DNA from: Bdellovibrio sp.
Lineage (GTDB): Bacteria > Bdellovibrionota > Bdellovibrionia > Bdellovibrionales > Bdellovibrionaceae
DNA: 12,179 bases
NCBI GenBank assembly: GCA_003176075.1
Contig: PSRN01000228.1
Coordinates: forward strand, 1-12,179
Direction: 5' to 3'
Made by a program: the position numbers and the translations under genes. Below are positions 1 through 6,295 of the stretch, piece by piece (the stretch's first letter is position 1; each line of letters begins with the position of its first letter). Below the pieces are notes generated by a model. It searched no databases and was not told the origin of the DNA. It worked only from the letters and a program-made list of their open reading frames with translations.

Positions 1-66
1 GGATGTGGGAAATCCACGAGTCCGGTTTTAGAGGGGGCGGGCGCCGTAAGGCGTCCGCCTACCTAC
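1..66 (+). mobile_element. 3' end of a group II intron (domains V and VI), truncated by the window start
   Basis: Positions 1-29 fold as the top and distal strand of a domain V. GGAT (1-4) pairs with GTCC (20-23), a 2-nt GA bulge sits at 18-19, and GTGG (5-8) pairs with CCAC (14-17) around a GAAA-containing loop. The AGC catalytic triad would lie just outside the window. Domain VI follows: 36-45 pairs along its full length with 50-59 (one G-T pair) around a GTAA loop, and A61 is a good candidate for the bulged branch-point adenosine. The intron then ends near CTAC, about 66-68. The geometry (two-base bulge in V, hairpin VI with an A near the 3' end) is the textbook arrangement. No intron-encoded protein is visible here. 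The exact 3' splice junction is uncertain by a few bases. Confidence 0.8.
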
Positions 67-370
67 ACAAGATTGAGGTGGAAGACCATGAGTGCTAAGG
101 GAACCAGCGCGATTCAATGAAATCCAGTTTGACTCCATCCCATCCAGTATCCGTAGATGGAAAGAAGAAACAAAGGATGTTGAACAATTTCTTCTTCTTT
201 TCCGTACAGAGGACTCTTTGGGTTTGTCAGGATCTCAATATTTCTCCAGTGTGGGTAAAAATCAGGAGACATGTTAAGTTTGAGCACCTCATCGCCGTCC
301 GTTTATTTACAATAGACAAGCGAAACTCGAACATGGACCCGGTCATCCAATTTCATGATTTGAGGTACGG
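67..370. other. unassigned region next to the intron; no convincing gene
   Basis: This is the putative 3' exon flank of the group II intron. A GAGGTGG Shine-Dalgarno-like run (75-81) stands 6 nt before an ATG at 88, but that frame stops after 10 codons. A second frame starting at GTG 92 stays open to 277 (61 codons) and reads fairly protein-like, with RRWKEETKDVEQFLLLFRTE in its middle. It has no good ribosome site of its own. It could be the remains of a gene interrupted by the intron or simply chance. I recognise no family. Confidence 0.3.
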
Positions 371-724
371 ATGTGGGTCTTGTTTTTCATTTTATTATTT
401 CAAGTGTCTGCTCAAAATTCTGTCTCTCATTTAGAGCCGATTAGAATTGAGTCTGTCTCCAAGGAGGATGAGGATTCGACTGGCGATTGCAAAGTGCTTG
501 CGAAGACCATCGCCACTGCCAATAAGAAATTTCCACTACCCGATATCAAGAGCCTAAAGGAATTAGTCACCTGGCGTGCCTCTCGATGCGAAAAAGCTCC
601 CAAAGGAGATGGAGTTGTCACTCAACTTTGCGACGCCGATTTGGCGTCTGGGAAATGGATTTTTTTCTGGGAGAAGAAGGCGAAACGCGGAAAACTTATA
701 CGAGGATTTTTCATCTGTGATTGA
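371..724 (+). CDS. small predicted secreted protein, unknown function
   Basis: A 117-residue ORF with GAGG 5 nt before the ATG. Residues 1-14 are a short hydrophobic signal-peptide-like segment (MWVLFFILLFQVSA followed by QN), so the mature protein should be in the periplasm or outside. The remainder is charged and contains four cysteines (in GDCK, SRCEK, QLCDAD and the C-terminal FICD), an even number compatible with disulphides. I do not recognise a family. One oddity is that codons 97-98 lie on a T7 homopolymer (660-666). Beyond it another frame remains open to 809 and reads as amphipathic helix, so the C-terminal 20 residues here may come from a frameshift; the alternative product would be about 145 residues. 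It is not obviously in an operon: the next gene is convergent. Confidence 0.5.
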   Translation: MWVLFFILLFQVSAQNSVSHLEPIRIESVSKEDEDSTGDCKVLAKTIATANKKFPLPDIKSLKELVTWRASRCEKAPKGDGVVTQLCDADLASGKWIFFWEKKAKRGKLIRGFFICD

Positions 725-809
725 TGAGTTGTCCAGTCGTCCTGCCGAGCGGAATGCGCAGGGCCTCAAGTCGGTGCTTCAAAACCTCTGCAGAACTCGG
801 GCGGTTTGA
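666..809 (+). other. possible frameshifted C-terminal continuation of the 371 ORF
   Basis: The frame offset by one base from the 371 ORF continues past its stop to TGA at 807-809. It encodes about 47 residues including ENLYEDFSSVIDELSS and a Leu-rich helix ending in NLCRTRAV. Hydrophobic residues recur with helical spacing and a Cys sits near the end. Removing one T from the T7 run at 660-666 would join it to the upstream ORF as one 145-residue secreted protein with four cysteines. A true mutation, a sequencing error, programmed slippage or chance are all possible. Confidence 0.35.
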
Positions 810-842
810 AAGCGCCAAAGAAACGCCAAAGACACGCTAAAG
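725..842. other. convergent intergenic stretch without a clear terminator
   Basis: Between the secreted-protein ORF and the acyltransferase stop codon. Apart from the possible reading-frame extension to 809 it holds three loosely repeated copies of a CGCCAAAG/CGCTAAAG motif (about 812-842). No T-tailed hairpin was seen for either strand. Confidence 0.3.
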
Positions 843-1673
843 TCACTTGGCTCCGACAGAGTTTTTCACCGGCGCGGAATCGCGCGATGGAGGCACCTTG
901 GCCGCCTTGGCGGCCAAGTCCTCATAAAGTGATTGCATCAACGCCCGAATTTTTTCACACTCTGCCGCCAGCTGCTCCCGCAGCTCCTGGGGATCCTCGG
1001 CCAGCTGCGACCCGGTCAGCTTAGGTCGATAAAGTTGAGTCGCCATGGAAAAGCGCTCCAGCCGTTTGAAATTGATTGGGATATTCAAAAAATTTTCTTC
1101 CTCCCATTTCCGGCCGAAGAATTTGGAAACCATGGAGACGTAAGGCGCGGCCTCATGGGGAATCGGAATCAGCGAGTTCCATTCCTCCGTTCCGTGATGA
1201 ACCGCCAGCAGAATCGGGGCGCGCGCCCGCACCGCGATTTCTAAAAAGCGCGGCGATCGAAAAGGCTGCACTTGTCGAAGGTCGCCGAAGAAACTCAGCG
1301 CTCCTTCGGGAAAGACCACCAGATCGGTCCGTTCGCGGCCGGTGAAATCCTGCAGAATCTCCTCAAATCCTTGCGGATGATCCGACTGCGTGAGGTACTC
1401 CGCCACTTTGTTAAGGAGGGGCACTGAATAAAAGAATTTGTCGATGATCCCCCGCGGGACGCGGTCTCCGCCCCCCGCCTCGCAGGCCTTTTCGGTGAGC
1501 AGGCAAATCGGCGGAATCCAACTCAACGGGGTGGAGTGATTAACGGCGCACACGAGACGCGGCTGGCGAAGGACTTCGTTGAGCGGCTCCCGCGCCGTGA
1601 AATGAATCTCCTTGGTGCAACTGCGCAGGAGCGCCGTCAAGAATGGCTGATAATCCGAAAGCTTCTTCATCAT
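843..1673 (-). CDS. PlsC-like glycerolipid acyltransferase with atypical motif I
   Basis: Predicted acyl transfer to a (lyso)phospholipid or related lipid at the inner face of the cytoplasmic membrane. From ATG 1673 it has 276 residues, in the usual size range for 1-acylglycerol-3-phosphate acyltransferases. Motif I reads NHSTPLSW (residues 45-52) and the later glycerol-phosphate-binding motif reads FPEGA (121-125), preceded by the hydrophobic strand DLVV. The spacing between the two blocks, about 70-75 residues, fits the family. The first motif is normally H-x4-D; here Ser occupies the Asp position, so catalysis may be altered or the substrate unusual. The C-terminal 40 residues are Ala/Lys-rich and helical. 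The frame also extends to a TTG at 1727 (294 residues), but no ribosome site precedes it; the ATG pair at 1673/1670 also has only a weak one. It is a solitary gene flanked by plus-strand genes. Confidence 0.75.
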   Translation of the reverse strand: MMKKLSDYQPFLTALLRSCTKEIHFTAREPLNEVLRQPRLVCAVNHSTPLSWIPPICLLTEKACEAGGGDRVPRGIIDKFFYSVPLLNKVAEYLTQSDHPQGFEEILQDFTGRERTDLVVFPEGALSFFGDLRQVQPFRSPRFLEIAVRARAPILLAVHHGTEEWNSLIPIPHEAAPYVSMVSKFFGRKWEEENFLNIPINFKRLERFSMATQLYRPKLTGSQLAEDPQELREQLAAECEKIRALMQSLYEDLAAKAAKVPPSRDSAPVKNSVGAK

Positions 1674-1727
1674 GCTTGAATCTTCATGCTTTTGAATGAA
1701 GATAGATTCGGAGGCGTGAAGGATCAA

Positions 1728-1942
1728 CGCAATTGAACATCGGTGAACTGCTCAATAGCGAGCAGGCTGCCTTCAGCGAGCAGGCTGCCTTCCTCCATAA
1801 GAAGATCTGATAGCGACCCAAAAAAATTGTAGACTGCGTCCCAGCAATTACTTATGGTCACCCACATTTGAGCTGTAAATCAGCCTGTAAGCTTGGTAAA
1901 TAGTCGCACTAAAATTTTTTGCTGCGTGAAGGAGTTTTCCCG
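1728..1942. other. intergenic region between divergent genes, with a short tandem duplication
   Basis: This lies between the acyltransferase start and the 43-codon ORF. It must contain promoters for both directions, but I see no box pair close enough to consensus to call. It is A+T-richer than the acyltransferase gene. The only clear structure is the 18-bp tandem duplication at 1757-1792. Confidence 0.4.
1757..1792. repeat. perfect 18-bp tandem duplication
   Basis: AGCGAGCAGGCTGCCTTC occurs twice head to tail (1757-1774 and 1775-1792) without mismatch, just upstream of the acyltransferase. It is probably a recent slippage duplication. Confidence 0.9.
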
Positions 1943-2074
1943 ATGGTGAGTCCTGAGCTCAAAACTCTATTTCAACTTCTTGGACTCTCGACCATTTTTT
2001 TGGTGTCACGCAATCTCACCGGAAGGACACTTTTGTTTTGTCTAGTTGGTGACGTTAAAGCTATCCGTTGCTGA
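1943..2074 (+). CDS. 43-residue small hydrophobic protein or leader peptide
   Basis: ATG 1943 is preceded by AAGGAG with 8 nt spacing, one of the better ribosome-binding sites in the window. The frame runs 43 codons to TGA 2072-2074. The product begins MVSPELKTLFQLLGLSTIFLV and contains two hydrophobic stretches (about residues 9-21 and 30-36) separated by a basic SRNLTGR segment; it ends in KAIRC. It stops 26 nt before the ATG of the large exported Aat-like protein and is probably co-transcribed with it. No family is recognised. It could be a small membrane protein partnered with the downstream product, or a translated leader that affects its expression. Evidence is the ribosome site, the spacing and the position only. 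Confidence 0.45.
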   Translation: MVSPELKTLFQLLGLSTIFLVSRNLTGRTLLFCLVGDVKAIRC

Positions 2075-2100
2075 TTCAGATTGGGAGGGAACAAGAACTA

Positions 2101-4143
2101 ATGAAAATAGTCCTTAGGCCGCTTACTTTGTTGTTGACGTTGGCGTATTCGTCGCCAGCCACTGTTTTCGCTCATGACTTATTGCTACATCAGGTCCGCT
2201 GCGAGGAAATTCACGTCTTCAAAAGCGTAGTCCATTCCGCCCATTCAACGATTGAAGGGATACAGAAAGACGGTCCTGGTATCGGAATTCTTGGTTATTC
2301 GGGAAATAATGTCACTCTCAGTGCAGATACTCTTGGAAAAGGGACAGCCGCTTTTATCTATCCTTACAATATCGCGATTATTCCGGTGAAGGATCTGCAA
2401 ACCGCACTGGCTTGGCACCCGTTAATTACTTACGCCCAAGGCATCGCTCCTCGCAAAGATGATCCGGATTTTGCCCTGTTTTCTGATCTTCGCAAGCACT
2501 CAGCCATGGACCTCCTGGGTTCTGTTCAGCAACGTTTCGAAAAGCTCCGACAGAGAGGCCATCTCTTTTATTACCCCATGAGAGCAGGCATTTATGTTGT
2601 TGACGCCCGTCTAAACGACAAGCCTGTTGAGTCGATGAATGAAGCCGAAATCGCGGACTTTATAAATCAGATACCCTCACTGCAGGTTTACGAGGTTTCA
2701 TACGAGAGTGATTCCCCAAATCCCAATGACACACCCGTTGCCAGGCGAGTTCCGCCTGAATTGGTGAAGCAATTACTTAACCCAAAAGACATTAAGCTCA
2801 GGGAGTACTTCGCCTCTGAACCTATCCATTTCGGAGCAGTCGGAATGACAAAATTCAGAAAGGTTGGGATTATTAGGGCCGAAAAAATGAAAGGAAAAGG
2901 TTGGGATGAGGCCGAAAAAGACTTTATTTCGGCTCGTGAAAAATATGGAGTTTATCTGACTTATAATAAGTCCTTGCGTGATCTGATGGTGATGGCTGCC
3001 ACACAGGAACGGGCAGCTCAACTCCCGGGAGCTAACCGAATTGACGAAGACTATATAAGCCACTTCGATGAGCTTTTGTCGCAGGACAGGGCATACAGTA
3101 TCGAGGCATGGTTGCCTTCTCCAGGCGGGGATATTTTGATAGGGGGGAATTTTGGCCTCTATGACCCCGAGACAGGCACGCTCGAAGGTGAGAGTTTTGC
3201 ATATGACAATTCACTTAGAAAAAGATTTCCGGACCTCGTTCCGATTAGTGTGGTCAAAGGAACTCTTTGGGCCCAAAGGGAAAGCATGGTTATTCCAATG
3301 GGATTAAAGTTTGTAGATACGAACCTCGTATCGACGATAAACGTTCATTTGGGAGCCGAACGGGTATCTCGCGATGAGGCTTTAGCTTTACAAAAGCAAA
3401 ACAAGCCTCAGCCCTTGAAGATTGAGCCTTCGTTTTTCAACAAGTTTGGGCGTGCCGACTTTGGCATCAAAAGAGAAAATATGTATCATGGCATGATTGG
3501 CGGAACGTGGAAGACTTTAGCGAGGCAACTTAATGGTTACAAACAATATGAAGGGGGCTTGAAAGAAGAATTTGGCCTGAGTTTTTCAATGAATTATCCC
3601 GAAGCTTTCGCCGAGCTCGATAAGTTTGTATCACCAATGCAACTTGCGGGTCGGTATAAGGAAATCATTTCTCTTGATGATAACTTCAGGGAAAAATTCT
3701 CTCAGAGTCAAAAAGAAGGCAAGGCTTTCACAATCGAACTCTGGATGACTGATGCCGATAGCTCCCGACGACTTATAGGTTTATTGCTTGGAACCTATGA
3801 CCCGGCTAAAAAAATTCTTGGAATCAGCAAAGTGATCGTAGATTCCTCGATAAAACTGATTAACGGAGGTCCCTGGGTGGATCCGGCTAAATACTTGCGC
3901 CACAAGGAAATTTATAAAATGGTTAAGAATCCAGGTGACAAGCAAAACGCCAGTGATCCGGAGGAAATGGGTCGCGAGGGAACAATTTCTTGGGATAAGC
4001 TTTTGCTCCTTCACCTCAGAGATACGATTATGAATCGGGACGGCTTCAATCCCCCAGATGGAATAAGTGTCGTCACAATGGCGCCGAACCCTTACTACTC
4101 ACGTTTTGGAGGTGAGTTCATCACGGAAGAAAATCATCCGTGA
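2101..4143 (+). CDS. exported protein with two tandem Aat-like (leucyl/phenylalanyl-tRNA-protein transferase, GNAT-fold) domains
   Basis: 680 residues from ATG 2101; GGAGGG lies about 12 nt upstream. The frame is open to 2068, but the later start gives a proper signal peptide (MKIVLRPLTLLLTLAYSSPATVFA, cut before HD), so the product should leave the cytoplasm. Residues 25-275 are an unrecognised N-terminal region. Residues about 280-450 match the Aat core in order: VYLTYNKSL, then RIDEDYISHF..AYSIEAW (to 337), GGNFGLYD, GES (E364), FVDTN (D406, N408) and HLGAE (416-420). Compare Aat HSVEVW, GGLYG, GESMFS, LIDCQ and SLGA. The Glu and Asp proposed as catalytic in Aat are kept; the Gln is Asn. 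About 210 residues later a degenerate second copy repeats GLSFSMNYPEAF (492-503), AFTIELW (542-548) and LGTYDP, but GES becomes GIS. Aat attaches Leu/Phe from charged tRNA to protein N-termini in the cytosol; an exported relative must act differently, for instance on envelope or foreign targets. The gene is visibly A+T-richer than its neighbours. The Aat link is by eye. Confidence 0.7.
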   Translation: MKIVLRPLTLLLTLAYSSPATVFAHDLLLHQVRCEEIHVFKSVVHSAHSTIEGIQKDGPGIGILGYSGNNVTLSADTLGKGTAAFIYPYNIAIIPVKDLQTALAWHPLITYAQGIAPRKDDPDFALFSDLRKHSAMDLLGSVQQRFEKLRQRGHLFYYPMRAGIYVVDARLNDKPVESMNEAEIADFINQIPSLQVYEVSYESDSPNPNDTPVARRVPPELVKQLLNPKDIKLREYFASEPIHFGAVGMTKFRKVGIIRAEKMKGKGWDEAEKDFISAREKYGVYLTYNKSLRDLMVMAATQERAAQLPGANRIDEDYISHFDELLSQDRAYSIEAWLPSPGGDILIGGNFGLYDPETGTLEGESFAYDNSLRKRFPDLVPISVVKGTLWAQRESMVIPMGLKFVDTNLVSTINVHLGAERVSRDEALALQKQNKPQPLKIEPSFFNKFGRADFGIKRENMYHGMIGGTWKTLARQLNGYKQYEGGLKEEFGLSFSMNYPEAFAELDKFVSPMQLAGRYKEIISLDDNFREKFSQSQKEGKAFTIELWMTDADSSRRLIGLLLGTYDPAKKILGISKVIVDSSIKLINGGPWVDPAKYLRHKEIYKMVKNPGDKQNASDPEEMGREGTISWDKLLLLHLRDTIMNRDGFNPPDGISVVTMAPNPYYSRFGGEFITEENHP

Positions 4144-4189
4144 AAGCAGCAACCCCAGCCAAAATTTTCTCAATTTGAATCGCTCTTAG

Positions 4190-4209
4190 ACGCTTTGTTA
4201 AAAAAGCGT
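4190..4209 (+). other. stem-loop between the Aat-like gene and the lipoprotein gene
   Basis: ACGCTTT (4190-4196) pairs perfectly with AAAGCGT (4203-4209) around a 6-nt loop. No T tract follows, so it is a weak terminator candidate for the upstream gene. A TTGAAT (4175-4180) and TTAAAA (4198-4203) pair with 17-bp spacing overlaps it and could be a poor promoter for the lipoprotein gene. Confidence 0.4.
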
Positions 4210-4256
4210 AGGGGTAGCCTGGTCCTCGGTCTAAACTCAAAGACAGGGGAGAGACC

Positions 4257-5510
4257 ATGAAACCTCAAGTGCGGAGGTGCCGAAGGCACCGATTTGGAAA
4301 TTTGGGCGCCGTCTTGGTGGTCGGATCTTTTCTCGTCACTGCCACAATATTTCAAAATTGCGGTTCGCCGAAAATGGACATCAATCTGTCTGGCAATGCT
4401 TCTGGTTTGTCCACCGTCTCGCCGGGCACGATCACGGAAATCCATTACAAAATCGTTGATTCTTCGACGCCCACGAACGACTTGGAACTGGACCTTCTGC
4501 GACTTGCCGACGGTCGCTTTCTTGCCCGCATGCAAGGCTCCGGCTGCCAAGTGGAAGTTGAGCTTGATATCGATAGCGATGTGAGTGTGTTCGACAATCT
4601 GGTTGCGACGGCGGATGTGCAGCCGGCCAGGGCGGCTTCAGTTTCGACTTCGGCTTCGGCTTCGGCTGCCGCTGGCGCGGGGATGCCGACGGGTCCAACT
4701 TTGGTGTCGGGCCTCGTCGCCACGTTGGCGGTCGTTCGCGCTTCGGGCGCGTCGCAGTCTTACGACCTCAACTGCAATTCGGGCCAGAATTATCTGGTGA
4801 TCCCGAACGCGCAAGCGCTTCTTCAGTGGATTCAGAAGATCGAAGCGGAACTGCCAGTTTGTGGCGGGCCGAACCCTTCGCCGACACCAGCGCCCTCGCC
4901 CATTCCGCCGGGGCCTTCCCCTGGCCCTTCCCCTGTCCCTGGGCCCATTCCAGGGCCACCTCCTCCCGGACCAACACCCACACCGACTCCAGGTCCTGGA
5001 AAGCCCGTGAAGAGCGTCAATTACCGGCGTGATTCGGGCCAAGCTCCGTTGGCGGTCACATCGCCGACAACGACGCCAGCCACCCTCACCGAGGACACGC
5101 AAGTCAATTTGACGGTTGAGTTAGTCCCCGGGGGCGCATCATTGATTAGCGGCACTATCGCGGTGTCATACACTGGCGGGGGTGTTCCCAACTGCCAGAC
5201 CACTTTCGCCGATCAAGCGATGAAAGCGGCGGACGGTTCAGCGGTGGACCTGACGGCGGAAGCCGAGGCCATTACTTACCGGACCCAGGCCATCATTTGT
5301 TTGATCGCCATGGTCATGCCCGCCCCAGGTTATGTGGCGCCAACGATGACCTCTGTGTATCTGGATGGCAGTCAGGCGTCAGGTCAGTTTGGCTGTTGGG
5401 TGCAGAATCTCGTTACCAACACCGATGCGTATTTGAAAAAGCTCGATGCTTGGTTGCAAGCGAATGACAAATGCTCTTCTGACCCGCTCTTGATACGCAA
5501 TGTGAAGTAA
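4257..5510 (+). CDS. predicted lipoprotein with Pro-rich linker, unknown function
   Basis: 417 residues; GGGGAGAG immediately precedes ACC-ATG at 4257, so the start is firm. The N-terminus has a basic n-region with Arg and His clusters (VRRCRRHR), a hydrophobic stretch (residues 16-31) and then FQNCG; Cys35 is the likely lipidation site, although the residues before it are not a classic lipobox. Residues 36-121 form a first domain (EIHYKIVDSS, then a Cys-containing LARMQGSGCQVEVELDID). A Ser/Ala low-complexity run at 126-142 follows. Residues about 203-250 are a Pro-Gly-Ser-Thr linker (repeated PxP and GPSP) that should be extended. The C-terminal domain (250-417) has beta-rich TLTEDTQVNLTVELVPGG and four cysteines, and ends in a helix before KCSSDPLLIRNVK. 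This is an envelope-anchored surface or periplasmic protein; no family is recognised. It converges on livF. Confidence 0.75.
   Translation: MKPQVRRCRRHRFGNLGAVLVVGSFLVTATIFQNCGSPKMDINLSGNASGLSTVSPGTITEIHYKIVDSSTPTNDLELDLLRLADGRFLARMQGSGCQVEVELDIDSDVSVFDNLVATADVQPARAASVSTSASASAAAGAGMPTGPTLVSGLVATLAVVRASGASQSYDLNCNSGQNYLVIPNAQALLQWIQKIEAELPVCGGPNPSPTPAPSPIPPGPSPGPSPVPGPIPGPPPPGPTPTPTPGPGKPVKSVNYRRDSGQAPLAVTSPTTTPATLTEDTQVNLTVELVPGGASLISGTIAVSYTGGGVPNCQTTFADQAMKAADGSAVDLTAEAEAITYRTQAIICLIAMVMPAPGYVAPTMTSVYLDGSQASGQFGCWVQNLVTNTDAYLKKLDAWLQANDKCSSDPLLIRNVK
4271..4290. repeat. REP-like hairpin inside the lipoprotein signal sequence
   Basis: GGTGCC (4276-4281), a GAA loop and GGCACC (4285-4290) form a perfect hairpin. 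The preceding GCGGAGGTGC (4271-4280) recurs exactly at 9167-9176 in the livK-livH spacer repeat. The hairpin encodes the Arg/His-rich n-region of the lipoprotein. Confidence 0.5.
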
Positions 5511-5552
5511 TCGCATCGCAAAGTGATCACAACGTGAAGTGATCGCTATCAC
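5505..5552. repeat. three phased imperfect 16-bp direct repeats between convergent genes
   Basis: Units start at 5505, 5521 and 5537 and begin AAGTAATCGC, AAGTGATCAC and AAGTGATCGC. The first starts in the last codon of the lipoprotein gene and the third covers the stop of livF. The second contains the palindrome GTGATCAC, and the third folds as GTGAT-CGCT-ATCAC. There is no T-rich terminator between the genes, so this 38-bp gap is all that separates the two convergent transcripts. Confidence 0.6.
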
Positions 5553-6274
5553 ACGCCGAGGTAACTTCGCCGGACTTGATCGTTCTCCAGCAAGTCGTGG
5601 CCCATCCCTTCGAGCACGATTCGCCCGGTCTCGAGAACATAGGCCCGATGTGATTGCTTAAGTGCCATCCGGGCGTTTTGCTCGACCAACAAAATGGTGA
5701 CGCCCTTCTTGTTGACTCTCTGTATGATCTCGAAAATCTGCGCGACGATTAGCGGCGCCAAACCCAGCGAGGGCTCGTCCAGGAGAAGCAATCGCGGCTT
5801 CGCCATCAAGGCGCGTGAAATGGCGAGCATCTGCTGCTCCCCTCCCGACAAGGTTCCGGCCAATTGGGCGCGCCGGTCGCGCAATTTGGGAAAAAGCTGA
5901 TAACACTCTTCCATGTCACTGGCGATTTGCGCGACATCGCGCCGGCAATAGGCACCCATTTCAATATTTTCCCGCACCGTCAAGCCGGGAAAGACGCCTC
6001 GGCCCTCCGGCGACTGCGCCAAACCACGGCCGACGCGCTGGTGGGTCGGGATTTTCCGCAGGTCTTTACCGCAAAACTCCATCTTTCCGGTGGAGGGGAT
6101 CAAACCTGAAAGAGCTCGCAGAGTTGTCGTCTTGCCGGCGCCATTGGCGCCAATCAGCGAGACAATTTCTCCTTCGTTGACAACAAAAGTGATTCCCCGA
6201 ATCGCGTAAATAGCCCCATAGTAGACCTGCAAGTCATTCACCTGAAGGAGTGGGGTTGACCGATCAGTGCCCAT
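5549..6274 (-). CDS. livF: branched-chain amino acid ABC transporter ATP-binding protein LivF
   Basis: 241-residue ATPase subunit that drives import through LivHM from the cytoplasmic face. Walker A is GANGAGKT (residues 42-49), the signature is LSGGEQQ (142-148) and Walker B is LLLLDEP with D166/E167. The switch motif is VEQN rather than VEHD, which is typical of LivF and distinguishes it from LivG. AQSPEGRGVFPGLTV is the LivF-type Q-loop region. I start at ATG 6274: GGGAG lies 9 nt upstream. A TTG at 6283 is in frame but would leave no spacing from that ribosome site. The start is 21 nt after the livG stop, and this is the last gene of the operon. Confidence 0.95.
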   Translation of the reverse strand: MGTDRSTPLLQVNDLQVYYGAIYAIRGITFVVNEGEIVSLIGANGAGKTTTLRALSGLIPSTGKMEFCGKDLRKIPTHQRVGRGLAQSPEGRGVFPGLTVRENIEMGAYCRRDVAQIASDMEECYQLFPKLRDRRAQLAGTLSGGEQQMLAISRALMAKPRLLLLDEPSLGLAPLIVAQIFEIIQRVNKKGVTILLVEQNARMALKQSHRAYVLETGRIVLEGMGHDLLENDQVRRSYLGV

Positions 6275-6295
6275 GGCCTTCAACTCCCATGGCTT

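Noticed and set aside
88..120. ATG with a good Shine-Dalgarno right after the intron
   Set aside because: The frame is only 10 codons; reported as context, not as a gene.
4638..5102. Long antisense ORFs opposite the lipoprotein gene
   Set aside because: They are Arg/Gly/Pro-rich shadows of the GC-rich proline linker with no start signals.
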